64,000 nt of DNA from Ichthyophonus hoferi. Taxonomy: Eukaryota; Opisthokonta; Ichthyosporea; Ichthyophonida; Ichthyophonidae. This document shows, piece by piece, positions 38,326 to 49,000 of this stretch (position 1 is its first letter; each line of letters opens with the position of its first letter). The notes beneath the pieces are model-generated. The model was not told where the DNA came from. It saw only the letters and a program-made list of their open reading frames with translations, and did no database searches. The DNA lies in assembly GCA_002751075.1 (NCBI GenBank), contig NAOQ01000111.1, positions 91,189 to 155,188 of the forward strand, in the 5' to 3' direction. The position numbers and the translations under genes were made by a program.

Positions 38326-39269
38326 CACCTGAGGATAACCAGATTTTGGCTGCCAGTGGACTGCTTAGATTTCAAACAGATGGATTTAACTTAGTCAATT
38401 ACAATGAAGTGCCACCAGAGAAAATGAGTATTATCATCTGTGGAGAGGCAACACCAACACAGCAGAACTCGATAATGAATTAACTAGTCCAATTCCAATT
38501 TTTTTAATTAACTCCTGTGTTTGGATCAGCTTGCATGCCCAGTCGGGAACCAATACCTAATTTCACTCCTGTAATAGAGCCACTCTACAGGCTCCATGTG
38601 GCACAACTGTGTGCCTCGGTCGCATTTGACTATTTACTGTTTTCTTATTACTTGCTCACTACTGTCAACTATTAATTAATGATGTAGCAGGCCCATGTTA
38701 TTTCTGAACTAAAAGCAAAGATATGCAAGTTAGAATGTCCTTCTTCAGCCAGAGAAACTACTCTCTTGCCAAGGAGGCACCTTCTATACCTGAGGAATTT
38801 CCACCAATTAGCACTCTATGAATCGAGGACAAATATTTCATAACAATTTGCCTCATGTGAACTTATTGCTGTTTGGAGTGTAGTATTTGTAACATTTGTG
38901 GTCATGTCAAGGCTGTGTGGGATAACACCTTTCAGAAGTCTTGTTCCATTTATAAATAAGGAGTTAAAGTAGATGACGAAGAAAAGAATACAAGACCCAG
39001 TGTTCCTATGGTTTGGACCACAAAGAGACTTACTTGTAATTAACAACAATACTGATGCTATGACAAAACTTTCAGTGTTGTTGGCTACATGGATATCATA
39101 CTAAACCTGAAATATCTAGAATTTCCCACTATGTCTCATAATATTTATCTACACAATGCTATACTTGATTGCTCTATTAATAGCCCTGGCTACTCTATAG
39201 ATAAATATATACCATTTTAACACAAATACAAGTACCTGGTCTACAAGGACCACTACAAGACCTAGTTCT

Positions 39270-39872
39270 TGTTAAAACAAAAATATTTAATTAATTTAGT
39301 TATTTATTTATATAGTTATAATCATTTAATATTATTAACAATTACTATTACATATGTAGTCAGGAAAAATGGTTGGTGCAATCTATAGGCGTTAAATGCC
39401 AATCCAAGATGATTGATCAAACTTAAGCCAGCTAATAACAGAGGTCCTGTAACCACATAATAAACCATTTCAGATCATATGTTTTGAGTTCAAGTAACTC
39501 ATTGTCTAAGCATCCTGCTTAAGGTAAATATAGCAGCTTTTACTAATGACTCTACATTCTTGCAACTACTAAGGGAAGTTACAGAAGTGTAGATTTTTAT
39601 TGAAGTAACTGGATGCTTTAAACAACACTGTCACCTGGCCGTTAGCCAACAACTGGCTGCCCCACTAACTGGGCTCTCCTAATCGTATCAATCTTATGTG
39701 ATTAGTCATTAACTTCTGATAACTTGTTCAATAATAAAAATATGTCTTGGCATATCTGTACTGTATGTATGTAAAAAGACGCGTTAAAACAGGCTTTAAT
39801 TTGGTATTCTCTCTCTTTCTAGAAGAATAGGGATTGCAGGGACACTCCTGTCTCTATTTATTATTACCAACA
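39270..39872 (+). mobile_element. LTR family B, copy 2
   Basis: 603 bp starting TGTTAAAACAAAAAT and ending TATTACCAACA. Homologous to 8236-9049, 30 kb away; the shared 3' block holds an AATAAAAATATGTCTTGGC-like stretch and CTGTCTCTATTTATTATTA. It lies between the gag-like and integrase-like remnants of the family A region, which suggests nesting of one element in another. Confidence 0.65.
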
Positions 39873-40389
39873 GCCTTTTTCTGTCAGATTCAAGTGCACA
39901 AATTGCAAAAACATGGGTAAACAGCATTTTTTGAGAACCTGACGTGTTCACTATAATAGAAGTTGATAACCAATATGCTCAACGGGGTTGGTATGCATTC
40001 AGCAACGTAGAGGACAAAGAAACAGTAACCAAATTAACACAGATCACCAATAGCTACATCGCAGACAATGTAAAAAATGCCTTATATATTTCCATTTGCT
40101 GAACCAATATTATCTCAAAAAGGAGACTCCACCGCAGTGGCTGCAGATTTTGGTACAACATGTAGGACCTTACCTTCTCTGTATTGAAAAGCAAAAATAT
40201 TTACTGACTGGTTAACTCAAGCAGATTCAGTATTATTTGAGTTCCAAATCTTAAAAAATTTCAGAGAGCAATCAGTACTGCTCTAGCACTACTTGATTTT
40301 TCATGACTGAAATCTGTATGGAAATAACAAGGGTTTCCAGTTAAAGGTTAACAAAACATTGCCATGTGACTTGTAATGCATTACTTATA

Positions 40390-41024
40390 TTATGACTAAG
40401 ACCAAGAGTTTACCAAAGATCAATAATCAGATCCCCCAATCAAACAGAATTCTCTTCAAAACGTTTGTAGACCTGGTTGGTCCCTACACTATGATTATAG
40501 GTGGATAATGGTTTCCCCTGGTGCTTTTGGGCTAATTTTTGCATTATTTGATTTATTATTGTTTAAAGAGCAAGACTGAGACTCTTATCTGGTTCCACTG
40601 TTTTTTCAAAGCCATGGCAGCACTGCCTAGAGTTTCTCCTGTCCATGTTTTTCATGATTTTTTTAAAGAGTTTGAATTCATTCAAATAAAGAAATATTGT
40701 AATCATGAGGGCATCATCAGCAAGCATTCAACCTTATACCATTCTGAACAATTTAAATCCATAGAACATTGCGTTAGGATAATTACTGAGAAATTTCATT
40801 TTGATCTACATATTTTGGTATTAACCCACAAATTTTGGCCAGAGATTGTAAATTTGGTAACCTTTACATTCAACCTCCCCTACATTGATGTTGCCAAGAG
40901 CAGTGACACAGTTTTCAATATAGCACCTAAAATTTTCAGCTTCATTAAAGAGACTGCAGGTACCATAAGCCAAGGTTGTATTTCACTAGTTAGAAAAGTC
41001 CAAACTAGTAGCCAGGGATGCTGA
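40390..41024 (+). mobile_element. integrase-like pol remnant (Ty3/gypsy-like)
   Basis: A decayed coding region. A FVDLVGPY motif resembles the start of an LTR-element integrase core. The open stretch at 40539-41024 carries SEQF and FWPEIVNLVTFTFN, spaced like the qF and W-E-L-P-V-F-Y-N positions of Ty3/gypsy integrases. It is broken. The family assignment rests on these short motifs recalled by eye. Confidence 0.45.
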
Positions 41025-41140
41025 AGGGATTATTCTGAGTATGCAGCCTAACTCAGAAGCTTACTATGTTTACGTTTTCAATAAATTAGCCAATTTACTA
41101 AGTTATAAAATTCAATTGTTTGAAAACCATGTTTCCCTGG

Positions 41141-41462
41141 TTAAGAATGGAAACAAGCATGCAGCAGAGTGACACAGTGGAAACATGCTGGGCCATCATC
41201 CTTGGATGTGTGTGAGAAAAGTGCTAGCAATCTTGAGTTGGTTTCTATTACCAAGTCTGCAACACTCTGGCTATCCTTTGATTTTTCATCTCCAACTCTA
41301 GCATGTTTCCCATTGTTGTTCAATAGAGGTTAGTTAGCATTATTATCTTACAGATTGTGCAATTCTACCTTTGTAAATTAAATATTGCTAGTAATTGTTG
41401 TGCTAAATTACAAGTTAATATTATTGAGATAGTCATTAACTATTAATAATACCAAAAGTACC
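41141..41462 (-). mobile_element. inverted copies of 36.9-kb and 36.0-kb element segments
   Basis: The minus strand of 41150-41350 matches the plus strand of 36885-37060 (shared AAACATGCTAG-GTTGGAGATGA and GCCAGAGTGTTGCAGACTT). 41395-41462 on the plus strand matches the minus strand of about 35950-36020 (ACAAGTTAATATT-TTGAG and TAATAATACCAAAAGTA). The pieces are from the family A elements, in rearranged order. Confidence 0.7.
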
Positions 41463-41514
41463 ATTTTAAAGTTTAAGCATTTCTAATAAAATGCACTATA
41501 GCAAAATTCACACC

Positions 41515-41700
41515 TGTTGAAGTATTTCAGCTCCTTCAAGTGTTAGACTATATGCTTCATGAAGGCTTGTACAAAATACTTCTAGTTTATTGTTCATGTT
41601 GCAGTGTATCTCCAAAAATTTAGTAGCGTTTACAATGACGTTTCAAAGAGTTAAATATTAATTTATACAAATATATATTAATTGTTTACTGTAGTATTTT
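41515..41700 (+). mobile_element. LTR family A, copy 5 (partial)
   Basis: Starts TGTTGAAGTATTTCAG and keeps similarity through GCTTGTACAAAATACTTCTAG and TTTAGTAGCGTTTA-AATGA, then fades near 41700. It marks the right border of the recognisable cluster. Confidence 0.7.
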
Positions 41701-43703
41701 AGAGCCGGATTACCATACGCGATGCTGTAAATCGCAATTGCAGTTAATCTAAAATGCATATATTTAGTTTGCATGATATTAGTCTACATCTACGTGATGG
41801 TTATGTTCATATTACCTCCACTTTCTAGTGGAAGTCTGATTTGCTTATTCTTCTTAGTATCCATGACAAGTAAATTGTTTAATGTGTGGTAAGCTCCATA
41901 GCCCAAATAAGCAGATCTCTCTGAATGAATACTTGCAATAATGCTACGGGTGTATTGTTATTTTAATGTTCGGGAATATGAAATTGCGGGTCGGGTAACT
42001 TGGTTTGACTCGCGGAATACCGTACAATGGTCTGTCTTACGGCGGCTAAGCTTTAATACCGATAGACGAGTAAAATCCACGGTATGTAAAGATTCTGAAA
42101 GGAGTTAGATGTCGAATAATAGATAGGAAAGACTTTCCTTTCAACATAAGTATTATACAACGTGTTAAAACTAAGTTGTTTGCTATATTTAGACATAATA
42201 TTCTTTATTATTGTTATTATTTTTCTTCTATGTCAGTTATAGTTACCTATTAAAATTAATAAGGTGTTGTCTAAACTACTAGCCTATAATCTAGTGCGTC
42301 AGTATTGCCATATATATCAAACTGATGGGAACGTTACACACATCTATTTTCATTCCTATACACATCAAGCCAATCGCCACTTTACGTATTAGGGTTTCAC
42401 CATTAATACGTACGCAATAGGTTCCCAAAACAATAATAAAGTGATTTTTTACTGTGACCGTTTGCTATGACATTTTTCAGTTGTCAAATTTATATTATGT
42501 TTTTCAATACTCAAGTGATGAAGATTTATCATCCAATTTGGCAAAGTCAAACTATTAGATAATACTCATATAGTGTCCATTAACCATCCATGCCCACCGT
42601 ACCTCAAAAAGAAAATTCAGTGCAACAGATACTAGTTTCATTTCCAATAGCCAACTAGAGCTCGGTGTATATATAAAAGATGACTGCTTCTATTTTTAAT
42701 GTTTGAATACAATCTATTGTAACTAACAATCCCTACTGGAGATTAGCTAGCCAATACCAACATTAATAAAGAATATAAACTAAGCCTAGATGGGCAGGCG
42801 TGTTCAAAAATGTATATAAATTTAAATTTATTTAAGTAGTTAAGCTATATATCGGCTCAATATGAAAGTGTTAGATTTAGGTACATATTGGATACAGAAA
42901 ATTAAGTAAATTATCTGTCACAATATTTCCAAAAACAGCAATATTTATTTACCATTATTAAACAATAGACACGTCAATCAGCACCATCAGATACATTAGC
43001 CAATGGTCAGGGGTCCTCCTGGTTTGCAAATGTAGTCCAGATAAGCGTCATGCATTGGCTCGCAATTAACTTTAAGCCAATTATCACTAGTATATTAATT
43101 ATATTGCCTGCCCAACCAATTCTGACTAATGCATTAACTTAATTGAATTACATTTCAATGCTTATCAAAAACTGACCAATGCATTAATTAAAGTAAAATC
43201 AAGTTTTACTTAAATCCGGAAAATACTTTATGTGATTAAATCTTATACCTAATCGCTTTTTTTATCTGTCAAGTAACTCGCTCAAAGCTATTGGAGGTTA
43301 ACCACGTGACTTTGGCTTCAATATCATAGGACAATCAGATTCACCAGATATCAATCTGCTATAGCATTGGCCTGTCTATGTTCAACTTAAAATTATTATT
43401 TCCATTGGTTTAGGTTATCACCATCCTCTGCCTCAACAATTCCTAAAGGAATAAAACAGCCAATATATCATAATATGATGACGTGAAAATCCCAATAATT
43501 ATTGAAAAACATCACTTCATGGGCCAATCCTCAGCTTCTTGACGGATATTATGCCTATTAGACCATTTGATTGGCTATCGTATAGATTTAAGAGTAAACC
43601 AATCATTTATAAATGAATCTTATACTTATAAAATATGTATTTATGTTTTCATATCATATTTTTTTCTTTCTGTTACATAGTAAATAGTAAGTAGTAGTTA
43701 AAT
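41701..43703. other. AT-rich intergenic, SelU upstream region
   Basis: No exon or RNA gene was recognised. Part of it may still be decayed repeat. The selenoprotein promoter should lie in the last few hundred bases. Confidence 0.45.
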
Positions 43704-44859
43704 ATGGTGGCTGAGTGGAAGGATATCAAGGTGAAGAACCTTCAGGGTGAAGAGGTTCTACTAGAAAGCTTATGGAAGGATGGTCCAGTGGTCATTTCCC
43801 TGGTTCGTCGCTTTGGATGAGTTTTCTGTCACCATCAGAGCAATCTTCTGATGGAGTTGAAGGTGATTAACCAGGGCTTAAATTGCTATATACTTGTTGG
43901 ACTTTTTTCTATATGCAAATTCAGTATATTAGCATAAATATTTAATTTCTCTTTTACAATCAGTTTTCTGTTTTATGCTTAGTGTTTTTGTCTAAATACA
44001 CTTATGTGTGTGTGTTGCTTTACATCTTCAAGTGATCGCTCGCACATGTAAACTTACCATAGGGTATGTCCTAAAAGCAGGCAACCATGTACAACATGGT
44101 AGAACATACAAGAATATAAACCCATACTAACTATATTAATATACTTTTGATTGCATATTCTTAGGCTGACAGGAATATCCTATACTTTTAGAATACTTAG
44201 AGGCATGTGCAGGTATTTAGGTATGGAGATATGTAAATTAAAGCAGCACTTAAAAACTGCCCGAATATCAGTTTATATTTAGTTATCCGCTTTTCTATAA
44301 AATAAAAATTGTTCTCCGTCACTTTTTTTTTTAAAGCCATCAATATGCAAGCACTCACTGCCAGTAGTAGTGTTTACATTAAATAATCCCATGTTGCCAT
44401 TCCAAGACCAGTGTCTTATATACATGTACTAACTGGATGTTTTTATTGTTCCTCCATCTATAGCCCGAACTTGACCAGTTGGGTGTGAAGATTATTGCCA
44501 TTGGTACTGGCACGAAATTATTTGCGGAAAAGTTTATCACTGGCCTACCCTTCACTGGTGATGTCTATTTAGACTCTGAAGCTAGTTCTTTCAAGGCTCT
44601 TAATCTACCTCGCTGGTCTATGATGTGCATTATGGGTCGTTTCATGATGAATATGACCAGTATGGGTTTTGCCCGCAGTCACAAAGCCACATATGCCAGC
44701 TCGGATATGAAGGGAGATGGACAACAATCAGGTGGTGTGTTTGTTGTGTCCCAGCAGGGTGAAATCGTATATAAGTTCCTGGAGGCAGAGGCTGCCACCG
44801 ACGAGTTTGCTGATAATGAGGCAGTGATGAAAGAGGTAAAGAAACTCCTTCAGAAATGA
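43704..44859 (+). CDS. selenoprotein U / peroxiredoxin-like 2A (PRXL2A) homolog with Sec codon
   Basis: Thioredoxin-fold peroxiredoxin-like protein of the AhpC/TSA-2 group (SelU/FAM213/PRXL2), a presumed thiol or selenol oxidoreductase. Two exons, 43704-43862 and 44464-44859, join in phase 0 to give 184 residues. The redox site reads RRFG-U-VFC: codon 39 is TGA, and position and context match the first Cys of RRPGCFLC in vertebrate PRXL2A. Reading continues in phase to the donor and through exon 2: LDQLGVKIIAIGTG, TGDVYLDSEASSFKAL, then GDGQQSGGVFVVSQQGEIVY, the family's GGVFVV signature. The ATG is the first in frame, right after AGTTAAAT. Two SECIS-like hairpins follow in the 3' UTR, supporting Sec insertion over termination. 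Human PRXL2A is about 45 aa longer, mostly N-terminal; this one lacks an obvious signal or membrane segment. Confidence 0.92.
43818..43820 (+). other. selenocysteine codon TGA (Sec39)
   Basis: In-frame TGA at codon 39 of the SelU/PRXL2A gene, forming U-X-X-C with Cys42. The same reading frame stays coding for 14 more codons to the exon 1 donor and then for 131 codons of exon 2 with clear family similarity. Confidence 0.88.
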
Positions 44860-44984
44860 GGCTAATTAGGTGTCTTACGGCAATAATGCACTGTAAGATA
44901 CTTGATATAGAGGCAACATGAAATATTGAAATATTGTTGCTCAGGAGGAATATAAGCATTGAATTATGATTGTTTGAAACCATA

Positions 44985-45070
44985 GCAACGACATGACCGT
45001 GATTGATGGCACTGGTTTAAACTATAACGGTAACAGTTGTCTGAAACTATCCTCACCTGGTTTGTTGAGG
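44985..45070 (+). promoter_or_regulatory. SECIS-like element 1
   Basis: About 130 bases after the stop codon. Core UUGAU (TGA at 45004-45006) pairs with CUGAA (TGA at 45042-45044) as the non-Watson-Crick quartet. The helix is GGCA-CUG(G)UU with AACAG(U)UGUC, and the apical AAA lies 12 nt after the 5' UGA. Distances to AAA and on to the 3' UGA (20 nt) are close to those of the known GPX1 SECIS. Lower stem GUGA/UCAC and CAAC/GUUG also pair. The base before the 5' UGA is U rather than the usual A or G. Confidence 0.75.
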
Positions 45071-45141
45071 AAGTTGGTTCATAACTTTGTTATAAGTCAT
45101 TTCAATATAAGCATTGAATTATTATTATTATTTGTAACTAT

Positions 45142-45228
45142 AGCAACGACATGACCGCGATTGATGGCACTGGTTTAAACCATAACGGTAACAGTTGCCT
45201 GAAACTATCCTCACCTGGTTCGTGGGGG
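45142..45228 (+). promoter_or_regulatory. SECIS-like element 2 (tandem duplicate)
   Basis: Near-identical to element 1 at an offset of about 158 bp: TGA 45162-45164, apical AAA 45177-45179, TGA 45200-45202. The differences in the core are transitions, and they keep or improve pairing: GGCA/UGUC in copy 1 is GGCA/UGCC here. In the lower stem, GUUG has become UCGU-like, which still can pair with ACGA. Duplicated SECIS elements are best known from selenoprotein P mRNAs. Confidence 0.75.
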
Positions 45229-45261
45229 AAGTTGGTTCATAGCTTTGTTACAAATCTTTTC

Positions 45262-45267
45262 AATAAA
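45262..45267 (+). terminator. poly(A) signal AATAAA of the SelU gene
   Basis: AATAAA at the end of the second SECIS unit. The matching place in the first unit reads AATATAA, so use of this signal would leave both hairpins in the mRNA. Confidence 0.6.
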
Positions 45268-45269
45268 AA

Positions 45270-46093
45270 TGCAATTTCCCAAAGTATGTTTTGTGTATGA
45301 GGAGATATTAAAGTATGTACAAATACTAGATAGTACATTCCATACCTTATATATTATATCCTATATACTATACGCTATAGTTTTTGGAGGATAGCAAAAA
45401 AAAAAAAAAAAAAGAATGTGAAAGTAAAAATATTGCTTTAGTCTTTCAAAGAATAATCAATGTAACCTTAACCCATCCACCCTTCTAATAATTATATGCG
45501 AAGCTATGAGGATGGAATCTTTTAATACCTGTATAATAGTTAATAGCTTCTACCTTACATGATATAGACATAGTGAGGTTTGGTGTGAAAGACGTGGTTA
45601 TACATATAGCCTTTGCGGATACGGATATATACAAAGGGTTCTCGCAACTCAACTGTTTCTTGGCAATTTCTACAGTTGCAATTGAACAAGACTGATATGT
45701 TGTATTATTTAATTTATAGTAAAAATACTACTTTGATATATATATTGACTGAAGCACTTAACACTTAACACTTAAAGCGTGTGCTTGACATGCTCAAAAA
45801 ACAAGTCGAAAATTGATTTATGGAGGAACCAGTGAACAAAATTGTGTATATAAATATATTCAAAACTATATTAAGCTAATCTTTTTACCTAGCAATATAA
45901 ATTGGTTGCGAAACTATGTTGTTTTGACGTATCTGCTTGAGTCTGGAGCTTGCAGATGTATGTGAACATATAACCATACAAAAATAAAAGTATATGCACC
46001 ATTACAAATACTGTAAATTAACCAAAGCCATATATACTTTTCCGCCTTCAACGTTAGCTATTCAATATATATATATATATATATGCTTACACT
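45270..46093. other. intergenic between SelU and the membrane-protein gene
   Basis: AT-rich with an A-run at about 45395-45414 and a (TA)n run at 46063-46084 immediately before the next start codon. No gene seen. Confidence 0.5.
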
Positions 46094-49000
46094 ATGTTAG
46101 CAGATAGTCAAGTTGGCAGGGTAGTATCGTTTGTTGGCTTTTCGTTACAGGGTTTGATGCAAATTAGTTTAGCCAACCATGCTACCCAGGTTAACCTTAC
46201 AGGAGTTTTTGGCATTGTAACCTTGATAACGGTAAGGGGGAATACACATGTTGATGTTGTAGTTGTTTTGATTGTTTATTGTCTTTCAATTAAATATTCA
46301 ATGGGATTTTAATTTCATAAAGATATTGAAGAGATACGAATCCCCTTTGTAGAAGAGGAATAATGGTATGAGTTGTAAACAAGACAAACGTGAAACTTGG
46401 ACATTTACATGTAAAAAAAGAAAAGAACAACATAGACGAGATTTTTATTACAGGCCTTATTTCTTCTTTCCCTTGGTTTAACAGGCATTTAAAAGTATAA
46501 CAATATTGCAGACCTGTCTTGCTCTTCTGAACTTTACCTCAACTGTGACAACCAGTAGGTCCAGGCCATACTATTTATTGTGCAGGTAGCGTGTACATAT
46601 CTTATTTACTAACCCCTACATAAACTTGCTTGCATTGGCATGCCCACCCACCCTCTACCTCTCTACCTCCTATCCCTACACACATATATGTATATTGATT
46701 TTTTCTTCTGTCTTCTTTTTTTTTTTCCTGTCATTACATGCATACGTGAATATACAAGCACACTTAGATATACGTATCTTATGCACTCATACACAAATAA
46801 TCAAACAACTATTTACAAGAATTATTTGCCCCCGCCTATAGGGACATATAAAGGTAGTCAATATATAACCCTTCCTTATCATATTGATTATCCTACTTGT
46901 TTACACCTCCATAAACATAACAAGAAAATTATATACCTATACTATCTTTTAAAGTACAAAGATATACAGTTTTTTACTCTTAATCTTGTCTATTAGGTAT
47001 ATACATCACCATATAGTAATAGTGTACTAGTTCAATATAAGTATCAATCTGTGAACATAATATATATATATATATATATCAATTCAAACTGTCTTTATAA
47101 CAAATTCATTCACATACCACTATACTTACATACTGAGATACATACAAGGACATATCAATACTCTATCATACTATCTTATATACATATGCATACATACACC
47201 TACATACATATACATGTATAAAAATGTCCTTTATTTTTTTATATATACCTGTGTGTGTTTTATGCGATATGGAAGACTTTGTGTCAGTATATTTAAAATA
47301 TGTGCTATATATCCTATATGCACTTCATACACTACAAGTACTATATGTACTCTAAATATTATATACTGTATGTACTGGATGTATTATATGTAGCATGTAT
47401 ACTATATATATTATATATTATTATATCTACTATATGCATTTTATGTACTATCCGTACTATATGCATTATATGTAGTACGTATACTATATATACTATAATA
47501 TCTATTATATCTACTATATGGACTATATGTATTATGTATACTCTGTGTTTAATATGTACTACGTGCATTTTATGTATTATATATACTATATTATTATCGA
47601 TAGGAGTTAGTTTATACACTTAAAATGTATGTATATCTTATTGTACCAAATAAAACACATATACCATATGCCTAGTAGATATAGGTTTGTTGTAATTTTA
47701 TTATAATTTAAAAGCATTTTAGTTATGAAAATAATGGACTAAGTATTTATTCAGTACATAGTACATATATATAGGAGTACATGTTCTATTTTTTATTCTA
47801 AACCATTTTAAATTTTGGCTTTGTGAATTGAATCACCCTATTATCTATTATATGTATTATCATTAGTCAAAAGCTACATTTCTTAACTTTATTTCATCCA
47901 CGCGGCTACTATGTCTTATTTTTTATCATTATTGTTCTGATTGTATGTATGCATGTATTGTATATATATGGATATATGTATGTATGTATGTATGTATATA
48001 TTGTATATATATGTATGTATATATGTATGTATGTATGTATGTATTGTATATGTATGTATGTATTGTAGATGTATGTATGTATATATGTATGTTTCATTTT
48101 TCTCATTTGATTTAGTTGCATACCATTCAATACCTTTCATTTTAAGTAATGTTATATTTAGATGACAACCAATCACTTCTTTATATTACATTTCTTTAGT
48201 TTATATTTGCCTATATATCCTTCTTCCTTTTATATGTTCTATTTCAATTTTCTCCTTTCTCTAATTTTAATACCATGCTATTCCTATCATTCCTATCATT
48301 ACTATCATTCCCATGTTTCAGAGATGCATGTTTGTACGTGAATGCACTATATGGCTGGATCTATATACCAGCTGTTATTTTGTACGATGAAAATGCTGAG
48401 GATTCAGAGGTATAAAACTATCACCTGATATTATTATTGACCCTTTCTCTTAATAAATATGTAGCACGATTGCTAGGCAACGGATATTGAGTTTAAAGTT
48501 TTATTTTGGTTTTGAACCCAATCATCTGCCAATTCAATCTTTTTATATGACGACTTTGCACTTTATATGTGGATGTGATTGGAGAGATAGTGTTATTATT
48601 ATGTGCCTGTAGATAAGGGAGTGGTAAGGTCATCTGAATTAGCGTGGGATGAACTGGCAGGAGGCCTGTGTATGCATATGTAGGTGTATGTGTGCATGTG
48701 TGCATAGGCCCCATATAGCCTAGATACCATACATACCATGTACAGCCCATATAGTGTATAAGACATATATAACCTATATATCCTATATGCAATAAATAAC
48801 ATATAAAACATATCCGACAATATGATGAGTATATGTGCGGAACTATGTTGCAGTGTTATTTAAAAGTACCTAGTCCAAATGGGAGAGGTCCCATACCATT
48901 CTATCTATCTATTCCAGCTATAGGCTACGGCTATTTCACTAATACGTACATACTAACATACATATATACACACACCATCCTCTTTGTTCCATCATAACAG

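Larger units (their letters stand above)
44951..45265 (+). repeat. tandem duplication carrying the two SECIS elements
   Basis: Two units of about 157 bp (44951-45107 and 45108-45265), each starting at or near ATAAGCATTGAATTAT and ending TTTCAATA. Similarity is strongest across the hairpin and the block CTCACCTGGTT...GAAGTTGGTTCATA. Most differences are C/T or A/G transitions. Confidence 0.85.

Noticed and set aside
43704-43820. Short 38-codon gene ending at the TGA, or a pseudogene
   Set aside because: Conserved sequence continues in frame after the TGA through a good splice site into exon 2, and SECIS-like hairpins follow, so termination or decay is the poorer explanation.
44642-44983. 113-codon minus-strand frame opposite SelU exon 2
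   Set aside because: Antisense shadow of a conserved coding exon; no family similarity.
47300-48176. Cys/Ile/Tyr-rich frames on both strands
   Set aside because: Repeat-derived; same array or microsatellite read on either strand, inside an intron.
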